Positions 1 through 8,641 of a DNA stretch of 64,000 bases are shown here, in pieces. Source of the DNA: Rhodococcus sp. NBC_00297 (GTDB lineage Bacteria; Actinomycetota; Actinomycetes; Mycobacteriales; Mycobacteriaceae). The translations under genes and the position numbers were made by a program. The notes below the pieces were generated by a model. That model made no database searches. It was not told the DNA's origin and saw only the letters and a list, made by a program, of their open reading frames with translations. Each line of letters starts with the position of its first letter. Position 1 is the stretch's first letter. The stretch covers positions 2,108,001 through 2,172,000 of the forward strand of contig NZ_CP108041.1 of NCBI RefSeq assembly GCF_036173065.1, read 5' to 3'.

Positions 1-705
1 GTGTGCCGCCTTCCGACGAAGGTCCTCGTACTGCGCACCCTGCACCACACCGAACAGCGCCTGGTACGGCTTGCCGACGCGTTCCGCCGTCAGCCGCTCG
101 TGTTCGGCGATGCAGCGGACAGCCCACGCCTGGGTCCGGTCCAGCGACTGTTCCTGGTACGCACGGGTATTCATCAGCGTCGTCAGCTCGTCGAAGGCGA
201 ACATGATGTCCGCTCCGAGCTGGTGCTGGATCTGCATCGACACCTCGGGGGTGAAGCGGTGGCGCGATCCGTCGAGGTGGGACTTGAACGTCACCCCGTC
301 GTCGTCGACGTGCGCGAGGCGCTCCTTGCCCTCGGCGATGACGTCGTCCGACTCCACCCGAGTGGCGTCCATCGAGATGACCTTCTTGAACCCGACGCCG
401 AGCGACATCACCTGGAACCCGCCGCTGTCGGTGAACGTCGGGCCGTCCCAGTTCATGAACGTGCCGAGTCCCCCGGCCTCGTCCACGATGTCGGGCCCCG
501 GCTGCAGGTACAGGTGGTAGGCGTTCGCCAGAACCGCCTGTGCGCCCAGCTCTTTCATCGACTCCGGCAGCACCGCCTTGACGGTGGCCTTGGTGCCGAC
601 GGCGATGAACGCGGGGGTCTCGATGTCGCCGTGCGGCGTCCGCAGGGTGCCGGTTCGACCGAGATGGTCCTCGATACGGGTCTCGACTGTGAAGAGGTCG
701 GTCAT
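1..705 (-). CDS. tgt: Queuine/preQ tRNA-ribosyltransferase, N-terminal part (cut by window edge)
   Basis: This is the first 235 codons of tRNA-guanine transglycosylase, which swaps the wobble guanine of GUN-anticodon tRNAs for queuine or its precursor in the cytoplasm. Visible family features are the start MTDLFTVETR, the substrate-binding segment TDSGGFQVMSLG with its conserved Asp, the segment FAFDELTT and GVVQGAQYEDLR near the cut end. The C-terminal part with the zinc site lies outside the window. The ATG overlaps the stop of the upstream ABC gene by four bases, so the two are probably co-transcribed. The family assignment is firm; the link with the exporter is only positional. Confidence 0.93.
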   Translation of the reverse strand, partial: MTDLFTVETRIEDHLGRTGTLRTPHGDIETPAFIAVGTKATVKAVLPESMKELGAQAVLANAYHLYLQPGPDIVDEAGGLGTFMNWDGPTFTDSGGFQVMSLGVGFKKVISMDATRVESDDVIAEGKERLAHVDDDGVTFKSHLDGSRHRFTPEVSMQIQHQLGADIMFAFDELTTLMNTRAYQEQSLDRTQAWAVRCIAEHERLTAERVGKPYQALFGVVQGAQYEDLRRKAAH

Positions 706-2636
706 GCCCCCATCGAACCAGACGCCAACTGCTGCTCCTGCAGGCCGGACGCACTGAGACGGTGGTAGGCGCCGCGCGCCGCGATGAGCTCATCGTGCGT
801 GCCCTTCTCCACGATGGACCCGTTCTCCATCACCAGGATCAGATCGGCGTCGCGGATCGTGGAGAGGCGGTGCGCGATCACGAAACTCGTGCGATCGCTG
901 CGCAGGGCCGCGGTGGCCTTCTGCACCAGCAGCTCGGTACGGGTGTCGACGGAGCTGGTGGCCTCGTCGAGGATCAGCACGGCCGGGTCGGCGAGGAACG
1001 CGCGCGCGATGGTGATCAACTGCTTCTCGCCCGCACTGACGTTGCTGCCCTCCTCGTCGATGACGGTGTCGTACCCGTCGGGCAGCGAGTGCACGAAACG
1101 GTCGACGTAACTCACCCGCGCCGCCTCCATGATCGACTCCTCGGTGGCGCCACTGTTGCCGTACGCGATGTTGTCGCGGATGCTGCCGCCGAACAGCCAG
1201 GTGTCCTGCAGCACCATGCCGGTGCGCGATCGCAGCGTCGCCCGCGTCATGTCACGCGTGTCCACACCGTCGAGCGTGATCGAGCCGGAATCGATGTCGT
1301 AGAACCGCATCACGAGGTTCACGAGCGTCGTCTTGCCGGCGCCGGTGGGGCCGACGATCGCAACCATCTGGCCGGGTTCCGCCACGAAGGACAGCCCGTC
1401 GATGAGCGGACGCTCCGGTTCGTAGCGGAACGACACGTCCCGGAACTCGACGCGTCCACTGCGCGTGGTGGGGGTGACGGGTGCCGACGGATCGGCGCCC
1501 TCCTCCTCGGCGTCGAGGATCTCGAAGATGCGCTCCGCCGAGGCGACACCCGACTGGAGCAGGTTGACCATCGAGCCGATCTGCGTGAGCGGCTGTGTGA
1601 ACTGGCGGGAGTACTGGATGAAGGCCTGCACCTCGCCCAGGCTCAGCGTGCCGGACGCGACGCGCAGTCCGCCCACCACGGCGATGGCGACGTAGTTGAG
1701 GTTGCCCAGGAACATGATGGCGGGCATGACGATTCCGGAGATGAACTGTGCTCGGAAGCTCGCCTGGTACAGCTCCTCGTTGCTCTCGTGGAACACCCGC
1801 GCCGTCTCGTGCTGGCGGCCGTAGGCCTTGACCAGCTCGTGGCCGGTGTAGGCCTCCTCGACCTGTGCGTTGAGCGCGCCGGTCTGCTTCCACTGCGCGA
1901 TGAAGTGCGGCTGCGAGCGCTTGGCGATCATCGCCGTCACCACGATCGACAGCGGCACCGTCAGGATCGCGACCAGTGCGAGCAGCGGCGAGATCCACAG
2001 CATCATGCCCAGGATGCCGAAGACCGTGAGCACCGAGACCACGAGCTGGCTGAGTGTCTGTTGCAGGCTCTGCGAGACGTTGTCGATGTCGTTGGTGACT
2101 CGCGAGAGCACGTCGCCGCGCTTGTGGGAGTCGAAGTAGCGCAACGGCAACCGGTGGATCTTGTTCTCGACGTCGGTACGCAGACGCTTGATGACGCGTT
2201 GCAGCGCGATGTTGAGAATGTAGCCCTGCACCCAGGACAGCAGTGCGGACCCGATGTAGAGGATGAGGACGAGGACCAGCACCTTGCCGACGGCGTCGAA
2301 GTCGACTCCCCGACCGGGGACGACGTCCATGCTCGACACCATGTCGGCGCGTGTGCCCTCACCCGAGGCGCGGAGACCGTCGACGACCTGCTCCTTGGTC
2401 AGCGAGGGGTCGAGCGAACGGCCGACGATGCCGTCGAAGATGAGGTTGGTGGCTCTGCCCAGGATGTTCGGGGCGAGAACGGTGAGAACGACGCTGGCGA
2501 CGGCGAACACGAGTACCACCGTGAGCAGCATGCGCTGCGGAAGGAGCCGGCGCAGCAGCCGCCTGACGGACGGTCCGAAGCTCATCGCCTTCGTGCCGGG
2601 AGCACCGGGACCGGGAGGACCGCCGGGCCGCGTCAT
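702..2636 (-). CDS. ABC exporter half-transporter, canonical NBD subunit
   Basis: A 644-residue half-transporter with an N-terminal membrane domain of six expected helices and a C-terminal ATPase. Walker A is GPTGAGKTT, the signature is VSAGEKQLI, Walker B is LILDEATSSVD with the catalytic Glu, and the H-loop is VIAHRLSTI. The Pro/Gly-rich N-terminus (MTRPGGPPGPGAPG) is typical of the second gene of such pairs. I chose the ATG that overlaps the upstream stop by four bases; an in-frame start 18 codons earlier lies inside the neighbour. With the gene at 2633-4375 it should form a heterodimeric drug or lipid exporter. The substrate is unknown. Confidence 0.9.
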   Translation of the reverse strand: MTRPGGPPGPGAPGTKAMSFGPSVRRLLRRLLPQRMLLTVVLVFAVASVVLTVLAPNILGRATNLIFDGIVGRSLDPSLTKEQVVDGLRASGEGTRADMVSSMDVVPGRGVDFDAVGKVLVLVLILYIGSALLSWVQGYILNIALQRVIKRLRTDVENKIHRLPLRYFDSHKRGDVLSRVTNDIDNVSQSLQQTLSQLVVSVLTVFGILGMMLWISPLLALVAILTVPLSIVVTAMIAKRSQPHFIAQWKQTGALNAQVEEAYTGHELVKAYGRQHETARVFHESNEELYQASFRAQFISGIVMPAIMFLGNLNYVAIAVVGGLRVASGTLSLGEVQAFIQYSRQFTQPLTQIGSMVNLLQSGVASAERIFEILDAEEEGADPSAPVTPTTRSGRVEFRDVSFRYEPERPLIDGLSFVAEPGQMVAIVGPTGAGKTTLVNLVMRFYDIDSGSITLDGVDTRDMTRATLRSRTGMVLQDTWLFGGSIRDNIAYGNSGATEESIMEAARVSYVDRFVHSLPDGYDTVIDEEGSNVSAGEKQLITIARAFLADPAVLILDEATSSVDTRTELLVQKATAALRSDRTSFVIAHRLSTIRDADLILVMENGSIVEKGTHDELIAARGAYHRLSASGLQEQQLASGSMGA

Positions 2637-4375
2637 GCGACACCCGCTGCGGTGCGCTGCGAGTCGACGATCTCGGCATAGGTGGGACACGTCTCGAGCA
2701 GCTCGTCGTGCGTACCGAGGCCGACCATCCTGCCGTCGTCGAGCACCACGATGCTGTCCGCGTCGCGGATGGTGGACACCCGCTGCGCGACGACGATGAC
2801 GCAGGCGTCAGGTGTGATGGGGCGCAGGGCCGCTCGGAGATTCGCGTCCGTCGTCAGGTCGAGAGCGGAGAACGCGTCGTCGAAGACGTAGATGCTCGGC
2901 CGCCGGATGATGGCGCGGGCGATGGCCAGTCGCTGACGCTGCCCACCGGAGACGGTGGTGCCGCCCTGGGCGACGGGGGTCTCGAGACCCTCGGGCATCT
3001 CGCGGACGAAGTCGGCGGCCTGCGCCACCTCGAGTGCGTCCCACATCTCGGCCTCCGTGGCGTCCTCCTTGCCGTAGCGAAGATTGGAGGCGATGGTGCC
3101 GGAGAACAGGAAGGGCCGCTGGGGGATCAGTCCGATCTCCGCTCGCAGCGCCTCCGGATCGAGTTCTCGCACATCGGTTCCGCCCACGCGCACCACTCCG
3201 TCGGTCGTGTCGATGAGACGCGGGATCAGGTTGATCAGCGTCGTCTTGCCCGAGCCGGTGCTGCCGATCACGGCCGTGGTGGTTCCGGCCGTCGCCCGGA
3301 ACGACACGTCGCAGAGCACCGGGTGATCGGCCGCGGGATACGCGAAGGCGGCCTTGTCGAATTCCACCGTCGACGGCGCCGAGGCGAAGACGACGGGCTT
3401 CGCGGAGGGCACGACGGACGAATTCGTGTCGAGCACCTCGGTGATGCGCTCGGCACACACGCTGGCGCGCGGGATCATCATCGCGATGAACGACGCCATG
3501 ATCACCGACATCAGGATCTGCATGATGTAGCTCAGCAGGGCCGTCAGCGATCCGATCTCCATGCGTCCCTCGTCGACGGCGTGACCGCCGAACCAGATCA
3601 CCGCGACGCTGGTGACGTTGCTGATGAGCATGACCACCGGGAACATGAGCGCCATCAGACGACCGACCTGCAGTGCGGTGGCGGTGAGGGCGGTGTTCGC
3701 GTCGTCGAAACGCTCCACCTCGTACGGCTCGCGCACGAAGGCGCGCACCACGCGGATGCCCGTGATCTGCTCGCGCAGAACGCGGTTGACCGTGTCGATG
3801 CGCTTCTGCATGACCTTGAACGCCGGAACCATGCGGACCACGACGAAGCCCATGCTCAGCGCCAGCGCAGGAACGGCGATACCGAGGAGCCACGACAGTC
3901 CGAAGTCCTCGCGCAGAGCCATGACGATGCCGCCGACGCACATGATGGGCGCCATCACCAGGATGGTGCAGCCCATCAGAACCACCATCTGCACCTGCTG
4001 AACATCGTTCGTGTTGCGGGTGATGAGCGACGGAGCGCCGAACGTCCCGACCTCGCGCGCCGAGAAAGTGCCGACGCGGTCGAGGAGCGCCCCGCGGATG
4101 TCGCGGCCGGCCGCCATGGCGGCGCGTGCTCCGAAGTAGACGCCGCCGATCGAGCACGCGATCTGCACGGCGGAGACGGCCAGCATGATCGAGCCGGTCG
4201 ACAGGATGTAGCCGGTGTCGCCGGTCGTCACGCCGTTGTCGATGATGTCGGCGTTGAGGCTGGGCAGGTACAGCGAGGCCACGGTGGCCACGAACTGCAG
4301 CACCACCACGCCTGTCAGCGCGCCGCGGTACGGCGCCAGATACCGGCGGAGAAGTGAGATCAACACGTCGTGCAT
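2633..4375 (-). CDS. ABC exporter half-transporter, degenerate NBD subunit
   Basis: A 580-residue half-transporter (six-helix membrane domain, then NBD) and partner of the next gene. Walker A is GSTGSGKTT and the signature is VSGGQRQRLA. After Walker B the usual Glu is Asp (VFDDAFSALD), and the H-loop His is Gln (VVAQRVSTI). In heterodimeric type IV exporters one subunit commonly has such a degenerate ATP site, so I infer an asymmetric exporter. AAGGAAGG sits directly against the annotated ATG, so the GTG three codons later (4366) could be the true start. It lies 57 bases after the MMPL gene and probably belongs to the same operon. Confidence 0.9.
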   Translation of the reverse strand: MHDVLISLLRRYLAPYRGALTGVVVLQFVATVASLYLPSLNADIIDNGVTTGDTGYILSTGSIMLAVSAVQIACSIGGVYFGARAAMAAGRDIRGALLDRVGTFSAREVGTFGAPSLITRNTNDVQQVQMVVLMGCTILVMAPIMCVGGIVMALREDFGLSWLLGIAVPALALSMGFVVVRMVPAFKVMQKRIDTVNRVLREQITGIRVVRAFVREPYEVERFDDANTALTATALQVGRLMALMFPVVMLISNVTSVAVIWFGGHAVDEGRMEIGSLTALLSYIMQILMSVIMASFIAMMIPRASVCAERITEVLDTNSSVVPSAKPVVFASAPSTVEFDKAAFAYPAADHPVLCDVSFRATAGTTTAVIGSTGSGKTTLINLIPRLIDTTDGVVRVGGTDVRELDPEALRAEIGLIPQRPFLFSGTIASNLRYGKEDATEAEMWDALEVAQAADFVREMPEGLETPVAQGGTTVSGGQRQRLAIARAIIRRPSIYVFDDAFSALDLTTDANLRAALRPITPDACVIVVAQRVSTIRDADSIVVLDDGRMVGLGTHDELLETCPTYAEIVDSQRTAAGVA

Positions 4376-4432
4376 CCTTCCTTCTCGACAGGACCCGTCG
4401 GACGACAGGCGTGGTGGGTGCAGTTCATCGAC

Positions 4433-6763
4433 TCAGCTCCGGTTCGCCGGCTGCTGGGTCGCCGGTGCGGTCTCGTCCGTCCTGCGGACGAGTTTCTCAC
4501 CTTCGATGTCCACGTTCGGCAGAATCTTGTCCAGCCACTTCGGCAGGTACCAGGCCTTGTCGCCGAGCAGCGCCATGACCGCGGGGATCAGGATCATGCG
4601 GACGATGAAGGCGTCGAAGAACACGGCGGCCGCGAGAGCGAAACCGATGGACTTGATGAACGAGTCCGGTTCCAGCATGAACGCCGCGAACACCGAGATC
4701 ATGATGACCGCCGCGGCAGCGACGACGCGGGCGCCGTACTTGAAGCCCGTGACGATGGCATCGCTCGCGGTCGCCCCGTGGACGTACGCCTCCCTCATCC
4801 GGGACACCAGGAAGACCTGGTAGTCCATCGCGAGTCCGAAGACCACACCGATCAGGAAGATCGGCATGAAGCTCACGATGGGCTGCGGGTTGGAGATCAG
4901 TCCCAGTCCACCTTCCTGGAAGATGAAGACGGTGGCACCGAAGGTGGCGAGCACGCTGAGCAGGAAGCCGAGCGTCGCCGTCAGCGGCACCAGGATCGAT
5001 CGGAACACCACCATGAGCAGCAGGAATGCCAATCCGACGACGACTGCGAGGTACGGGATCAGGGCCTTCTGGAGCCGATCCGACACATCGATCTCGAGCG
5101 CCGTCTGGCCGGTGACGCCGTAGGTGACGCCGTACTCGGATTCCAGACCACCCCGGGCGTCGCGCAGCGCGGTCACCAGGTTCTGCGTGTCCTCGCTGAT
5201 CGGTGAGCTCTTGGGAGTCACCGACACCAGGGCGGTGTCGCCCGCCGGGTTGAGCCCGGCCTGCTGTGCGTTGGTCACGTCGGGTTCCGCCGCCGCCCTG
5301 TCGACGACGGCCTGGAAGGCCGCCGTCCGATCGGCCTCGGGGACGTTGCTCGCGTCCACGACCATCAGCAGCTGACCGTTGCGTCCCGGGCCGAAGCCCT
5401 GGTCGACCAGGTCGTACGCCTCACGAGCGGGGGTACCCGGTTCGGCGGTGGCCACCGACGGAAGCGCCAGACGCAGCGACGTCATGGGACCGGCGATGAC
5501 ACCGAGGATCACGACACCGACGATGAGCACCAGTGCGGGACGCTTGATCACCATGCGCACCCATCGCAAGCCGTTGGTCGGCTTGTCGTCGTGCTCGGGG
5601 TCCGGCACGGTGCGGATCTTGCCGGCGAACGCCTTCGCGCCGAAGAGCCCGAGGACGGCGGGCAGCATGGTCAGCGCGACGAGGACGGCGACGAAGACAC
5701 CGAAGCCGGCGGCCAGACCCATCTGGGACAGGAACGGGATGCCGACGACGCGCAGTGCCACGAGCGCGATGAGCACCGTGGTGCCGGCGAAGACGACGGC
5801 GCTGCCGGCGGTTCCCACGGCGCGTGCCGCGGCTTCCTCACGGTCGTCCGTCTCGCTCAGCTCGTTACGGAACCGGGCGACGATGAACAGCGAGTAGTCG
5901 ATGGCGACGGCCAGGCCGATCATGATGGCGAGAATCGGCGTGAACTGGGTGAGCTCGGCGAAGCCCGACGCGGTGGTGATGGTCAGACTGGTGACGCCGA
6001 TGCCGACGATGGCCGTGATGAGCGGCAGTCCGGCGGCGACGAGCGATCCGAACATGACGACGAGGACGACGGCGGCGACGGCCAGGCCGATCAGCTCGGC
6101 GGTGCCGCCGGGCGGCTCGGCGGCCTGCATGGCGCTGCCACCGATCTCGACGGTGAGCCCTGCGTCACGGGCGGGCTGGGCGGCGTCGGTCAGCTCGGTG
6201 CGGATCTCGGCCGTGACATCGGTGACGGTGCCGGTGATGGGCACGTCGAGGATGCCGATGGTCTTGTCCGGTGAGAGCGGCGACACGGCCGCGGCGTTCG
6301 CGGCCGCGACGTCCGGCGCGAGACCGGCCTCCGCGTACTGATCGACGATCGCCTGGTTGCCGGCGATCGGATCGAGGAGCGGCATGGCACCCTCGGGCAC
6401 CGGTCCGGCCGCGGGATCGGCCTTGGCCGTGTCCTTCACGGCGGCGATGCCGCGAATGTTCGCGATGACGCCGTCGATGGCCGCCGTGTTCTCGGGCGAG
6501 TCGAGCGTGGTGCCCGCGGGTGCCTGGAACACGTACTGCGCGGACGCCGACGTGAGCGGATCCTCGCCGCCTCCGAAGCGCTCCTTCTGCAGATCCAGCG
6601 CAGCCTGGGCGGGGGTTCCCGGGATGGAGAACGACGTGCTCGTCGGGCCGGACAACGTGGCCGCGCCGATACCGGCCAACACCAGGATGGCGAGCCAGAT
6701 CGGCAGCACGATGCCTTTCCGACGGTACGAGAACCGTCCTATGCGATACAGGAAGGTGGCCAT
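4433..6763 (-). CDS. MMPL/RND family transporter
   Basis: A 776-residue RND-type membrane transporter in the ActII-3/MMPL group. It starts MATFLYRIGRFSYRRKGIV, followed by the first helix, a large extracytoplasmic loop, a helix bundle, a second loop (about residues 410-530) and a second bundle. Motifs such as LAVAIDYSLFIVARFRNEL and VFGLAMDYQVFLVSRM carry the membrane Asp-Tyr pairs expected for proton coupling. A GAGGAG ribosome site lies 8 bases before the ATG. The TetR gene is just upstream and the ABC pair just downstream. Export of lipids or drugs is likely; the cargo is unknown. Confidence 0.9.
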   Translation of the reverse strand: MATFLYRIGRFSYRRKGIVLPIWLAILVLAGIGAATLSGPTSTSFSIPGTPAQAALDLQKERFGGGEDPLTSASAQYVFQAPAGTTLDSPENTAAIDGVIANIRGIAAVKDTAKADPAAGPVPEGAMPLLDPIAGNQAIVDQYAEAGLAPDVAAANAAAVSPLSPDKTIGILDVPITGTVTDVTAEIRTELTDAAQPARDAGLTVEIGGSAMQAAEPPGGTAELIGLAVAAVVLVVMFGSLVAAGLPLITAIVGIGVTSLTITTASGFAELTQFTPILAIMIGLAVAIDYSLFIVARFRNELSETDDREEAAARAVGTAGSAVVFAGTTVLIALVALRVVGIPFLSQMGLAAGFGVFVAVLVALTMLPAVLGLFGAKAFAGKIRTVPDPEHDDKPTNGLRWVRMVIKRPALVLIVGVVILGVIAGPMTSLRLALPSVATAEPGTPAREAYDLVDQGFGPGRNGQLLMVVDASNVPEADRTAAFQAVVDRAAAEPDVTNAQQAGLNPAGDTALVSVTPKSSPISEDTQNLVTALRDARGGLESEYGVTYGVTGQTALEIDVSDRLQKALIPYLAVVVGLAFLLLMVVFRSILVPLTATLGFLLSVLATFGATVFIFQEGGLGLISNPQPIVSFMPIFLIGVVFGLAMDYQVFLVSRMREAYVHGATASDAIVTGFKYGARVVAAAAVIMISVFAAFMLEPDSFIKSIGFALAAAVFFDAFIVRMILIPAVMALLGDKAWYLPKWLDKILPNVDIEGEKLVRRTDETAPATQQPANRS

Positions 6764-6819
6764 GAGAGTTCTCCTCGTTCGGGGGGGTGTCGTGCTGCGG
6801 GTGACGGACGGACGCGCGA

Positions 6820-7467
6820 TCAGTCGGGCGGGAGCGGGGTGGAACCGGTGAGCGGCGCTCGGAAGCCCCGTTCGAGTTGTTGCATGGCGAGGCGGACCAC
6901 CTCGCCGGCGGATTCTGCTGTGGTGGAGCCTTTCTCGGATGCCTCTGCGAAGAATCCGAGTGCGGCGCTGACGGTGGCGCCCACCGCGGCCTGGACCAAC
7001 GAGGGGTACAGGTCCCGATCGGGATCAAGCCCCGTGCGCCGGGCCACGGCCTTCTTGAACGCCGCGGAGAGCGAGCGGTCGAACTCGAGCTTCTTCGCCA
7101 GCAGAGCCGGCGACTCCTCGACGAACCGCGCGACCGCGACAGTCTCGGTCAACTCGCGCTCGGGATCGTCGACGATCTCGAAGACGATGGCGCGCACCGT
7201 GTCCCAGAAGTCCTCGTCCTGCGGCCGGTGTTCGATCAGGTCCACCCACTCGAACGCTGCCTGCTCGAGGTAGTACAGCGCCGCTTCTTCCTTGCTGGAG
7301 AAGTAGTTGTGGAACGTGCGCGTCGACACCCCCGCGTCGCGGGCGATCGCCTCGGCGGTCACGGTGTCGAAACCCTGTTGCCGCCCGAGACGGATCGCGG
7401 CAGCACTGAGCGCTGCACGGGTCTCCGCCTTCTTGCGGTCGCGTAGTCCGGAACTCACGGATCCCAC
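6820..7467 (-). CDS. TetR family repressor of the MMPL/ABC operon
   Basis: A 215-residue TetR regulator. The N-terminal helix-turn-helix is clear (about residues 15-62, VTAEAIARDAGVSTRTFHNY), followed by a variable ligand domain. The start is GTG; a second GTG four codons later is possible. A perfect inverted repeat lies 8 bases upstream (7475-7496), which suggests autoregulation. Because the gene heads a tight run of co-directional transporter genes, I infer that it controls the MMPL and ABC genes as one operon. Confidence 0.88.
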   Translation of the reverse strand: MGSVSSGLRDRKKAETRAALSAAAIRLGRQQGFDTVTAEAIARDAGVSTRTFHNYFSSKEEAALYYLEQAAFEWVDLIEHRPQDEDFWDTVRAIVFEIVDDPERELTETVAVARFVEESPALLAKKLEFDRSLSAAFKKAVARRTGLDPDRDLYPSLVQAAVGATVSAALGFFAEASEKGSTTAESAGEVVRLAMQQLERGFRAPLTGSTPLPPD

Positions 7468-7474
7468 AGTACGG

Positions 7475-7496
7475 AACTTGCACGGATCGGCAAGTT
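7475..7496. promoter_or_regulatory. Inverted repeat, probable TetR operator
   Basis: AACTTGC, an 8-base spacer, then GCAAGTT: perfect 7-base arms immediately upstream of the TetR gene. Position and symmetry suggest the operator of that regulator. No second copy is visible before the MMPL gene, which fits control of one transcript from here. Confidence 0.6.
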
Positions 7497-7551
7497 TGCA
7501 GTGGTGTGCACTTTTGTGACGCTCACCACGCTCGCGCGGTGTTTCGAACCG

Positions 7552-8133
7552 TCAGGGAGTGAGCCAGCGCTTCACACGGGCGGTGATGAACGGCAGCAGG
7601 ACGTACACCATGAGGGGTGTGCTCACGAGGGTGACGAGCAGGGTCCGGAGTACAAGACCCAGCGAGAGGTACTCGGAGACAAGGGTGTTGAGCAGAAGAG
7701 ACAGGGGGAAGAACGCCGACCAGATGACGATGGCCTGCTTCCACCGAGGCGGCGGAGCGCCCACGACGCGGACCGCGTCGGTGAGCGTCGACTGTGGCTC
7801 GAACCACCCTTCGACCCCGGTGAGGCGATGCGTCACATGGTCGTCCGCCACACCCACACCACGCGCGACCCAGGCACGCCGGAAGGGTGACGAGAGCCAC
7901 TCCTGCAGATGAGCGTCCGAATCGAATCGGTAGAGCACGTAGTACTCGTACGGATCGGTCGAGGAGCGCAGCCACCCGCCGCCCAGGAACCCGTCGAACG
8001 TGCGCAGCACACTGATTCCGGCATCGGTCCAGGCCACGAAGTCCTGCTCACGGCCGGGCGTGATGCGCCGCGCCACCGAGGTCGTGACCGCGGTACTCGT
8101 GGACGTGGACCGGTCGTCCCGGGGTTCAGTCAT
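7552..8133 (-). CDS. ABM-domain (antibiotic biosynthesis monooxygenase fold) membrane protein
   Basis: A 193-residue protein. Residues of about 20-105 look like a ferredoxin-like ABM domain (VARRITPGREQDFVAW, then YYVLYRFDSDAHLQEW). Two hydrophobic stretches at about 133-152 and 158-183 should anchor the C-terminus in the membrane. Such ABM-membrane fusions are common and mostly uncharacterised; true monooxygenase activity is not implied. A 45-codon ORF ends 19 bases upstream and is probably co-transcribed. Confidence 0.8.
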   Translation of the reverse strand: MTEPRDDRSTSTSTAVTTSVARRITPGREQDFVAWTDAGISVLRTFDGFLGGGWLRSSTDPYEYYVLYRFDSDAHLQEWLSSPFRRAWVARGVGVADDHVTHRLTGVEGWFEPQSTLTDAVRVVGAPPPRWKQAIVIWSAFFPLSLLLNTLVSEYLSLGLVLRTLLVTLVSTPLMVYVLLPFITARVKRWLTP

Positions 8134-8152
8134 GTCAGGCGATCGAGAGGAG

Positions 8153-8290
8153 TCAGTTCTTCTCGGAGAACAGCTGGGTGTAGACGGGCGGCGCCGCGTT
8201 GACGACGTCCCTGGCAGCGGACGTCGCGGGAGCCTCGACGGGCTCCGCGTCGGCGGTGACGGGTGCGAGAAAGATCAGTTCGGGTTCCAT
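8153..8290 (-). CDS. Small ORF of 45 residues, unknown function
   Basis: An ATG frame encoding 45 residues, from MEPELIFLAPVTADAEPVEA to YTQLFSEKN, preceded by GAAGGGG about 6 bases from the ATG. It is acidic and Ala/Pro-rich with no Cys and no membrane segment. It lies 19 bases upstream of the ABM-membrane gene on the same strand. Ribosome site, length and spacing support translation, but I do not recognise a family. A leader peptide, a small partner of the ABM protein or a modified-peptide precursor are all possible. Confidence 0.5.
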   Translation of the reverse strand: MEPELIFLAPVTADAEPVEAPATSAARDVVNAAPPVYTQLFSEKN

Positions 8291-8641
8291 GGAAACCCCT
8301 TCATCAGTAGTTCGGTGGTGAGGAGAACGAGTCGTCCGTCACGAGGGGGAGAACGAGGCGCCGGTGAGAACCGCGGCGTGCTCGTGATCCGAACACTACG
8401 CCACGGCGCCGACCTGGCGCGGTACGACCACGCCCGGCCACGTCGACCGTCGTCTGTGGATGCACTGAGAGAAGACGACCGACACTCTCGGACTGTCGAC
8501 GCCGTGCCCTGCCTGTGTCACACTTGTGACAGAGGCGTGACCTGAGCACTTCCCGCCCTCTCCGCGGTTCTCACCACTGCATCGACTGCCAGAACGACCG
8601 ACAGCCACCGTGGCCAGACCGTCCACAGAACAGAGGCACCA
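8291..8641. other. Divergent intergenic region, promoters
   Basis: About 350 bases between the small ORF (minus) and the desaturase (plus). It holds a 16-base palindrome at 8516-8531 and a GAGG ribosome site just before the desaturase GTG. I see no credible gene here; open frames on the minus strand have no start context or recognisable product. Confidence 0.6.
8516..8531. promoter_or_regulatory. 16-base palindrome upstream of the desaturase
   Basis: TGTCACA-CT-TGTGACA, perfect 7-base arms around a 2-base centre, about 110 bases before the desaturase start. It resembles a dimeric repressor site. It is not the classical CRP arrangement (TGTGA-N6-TCACA), because the half-sites are in the opposite order. 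Confidence 0.5.

Noticed and set aside
1-768. Long plus-strand open frame of 255 codons
   Set aside because: It is antisense to tgt, whose conserved motifs are clear on the minus strand.
762-2681. 639-codon plus-strand frame rich in Asp, His and Arg
   Set aside because: Antisense shadow of the ABC exporter gene; composition is that of high-GC read-through with no domain.
2708-4357. 549-codon plus-strand frame
   Set aside because: Antisense to the second ABC subunit, which has complete ATPase motifs.
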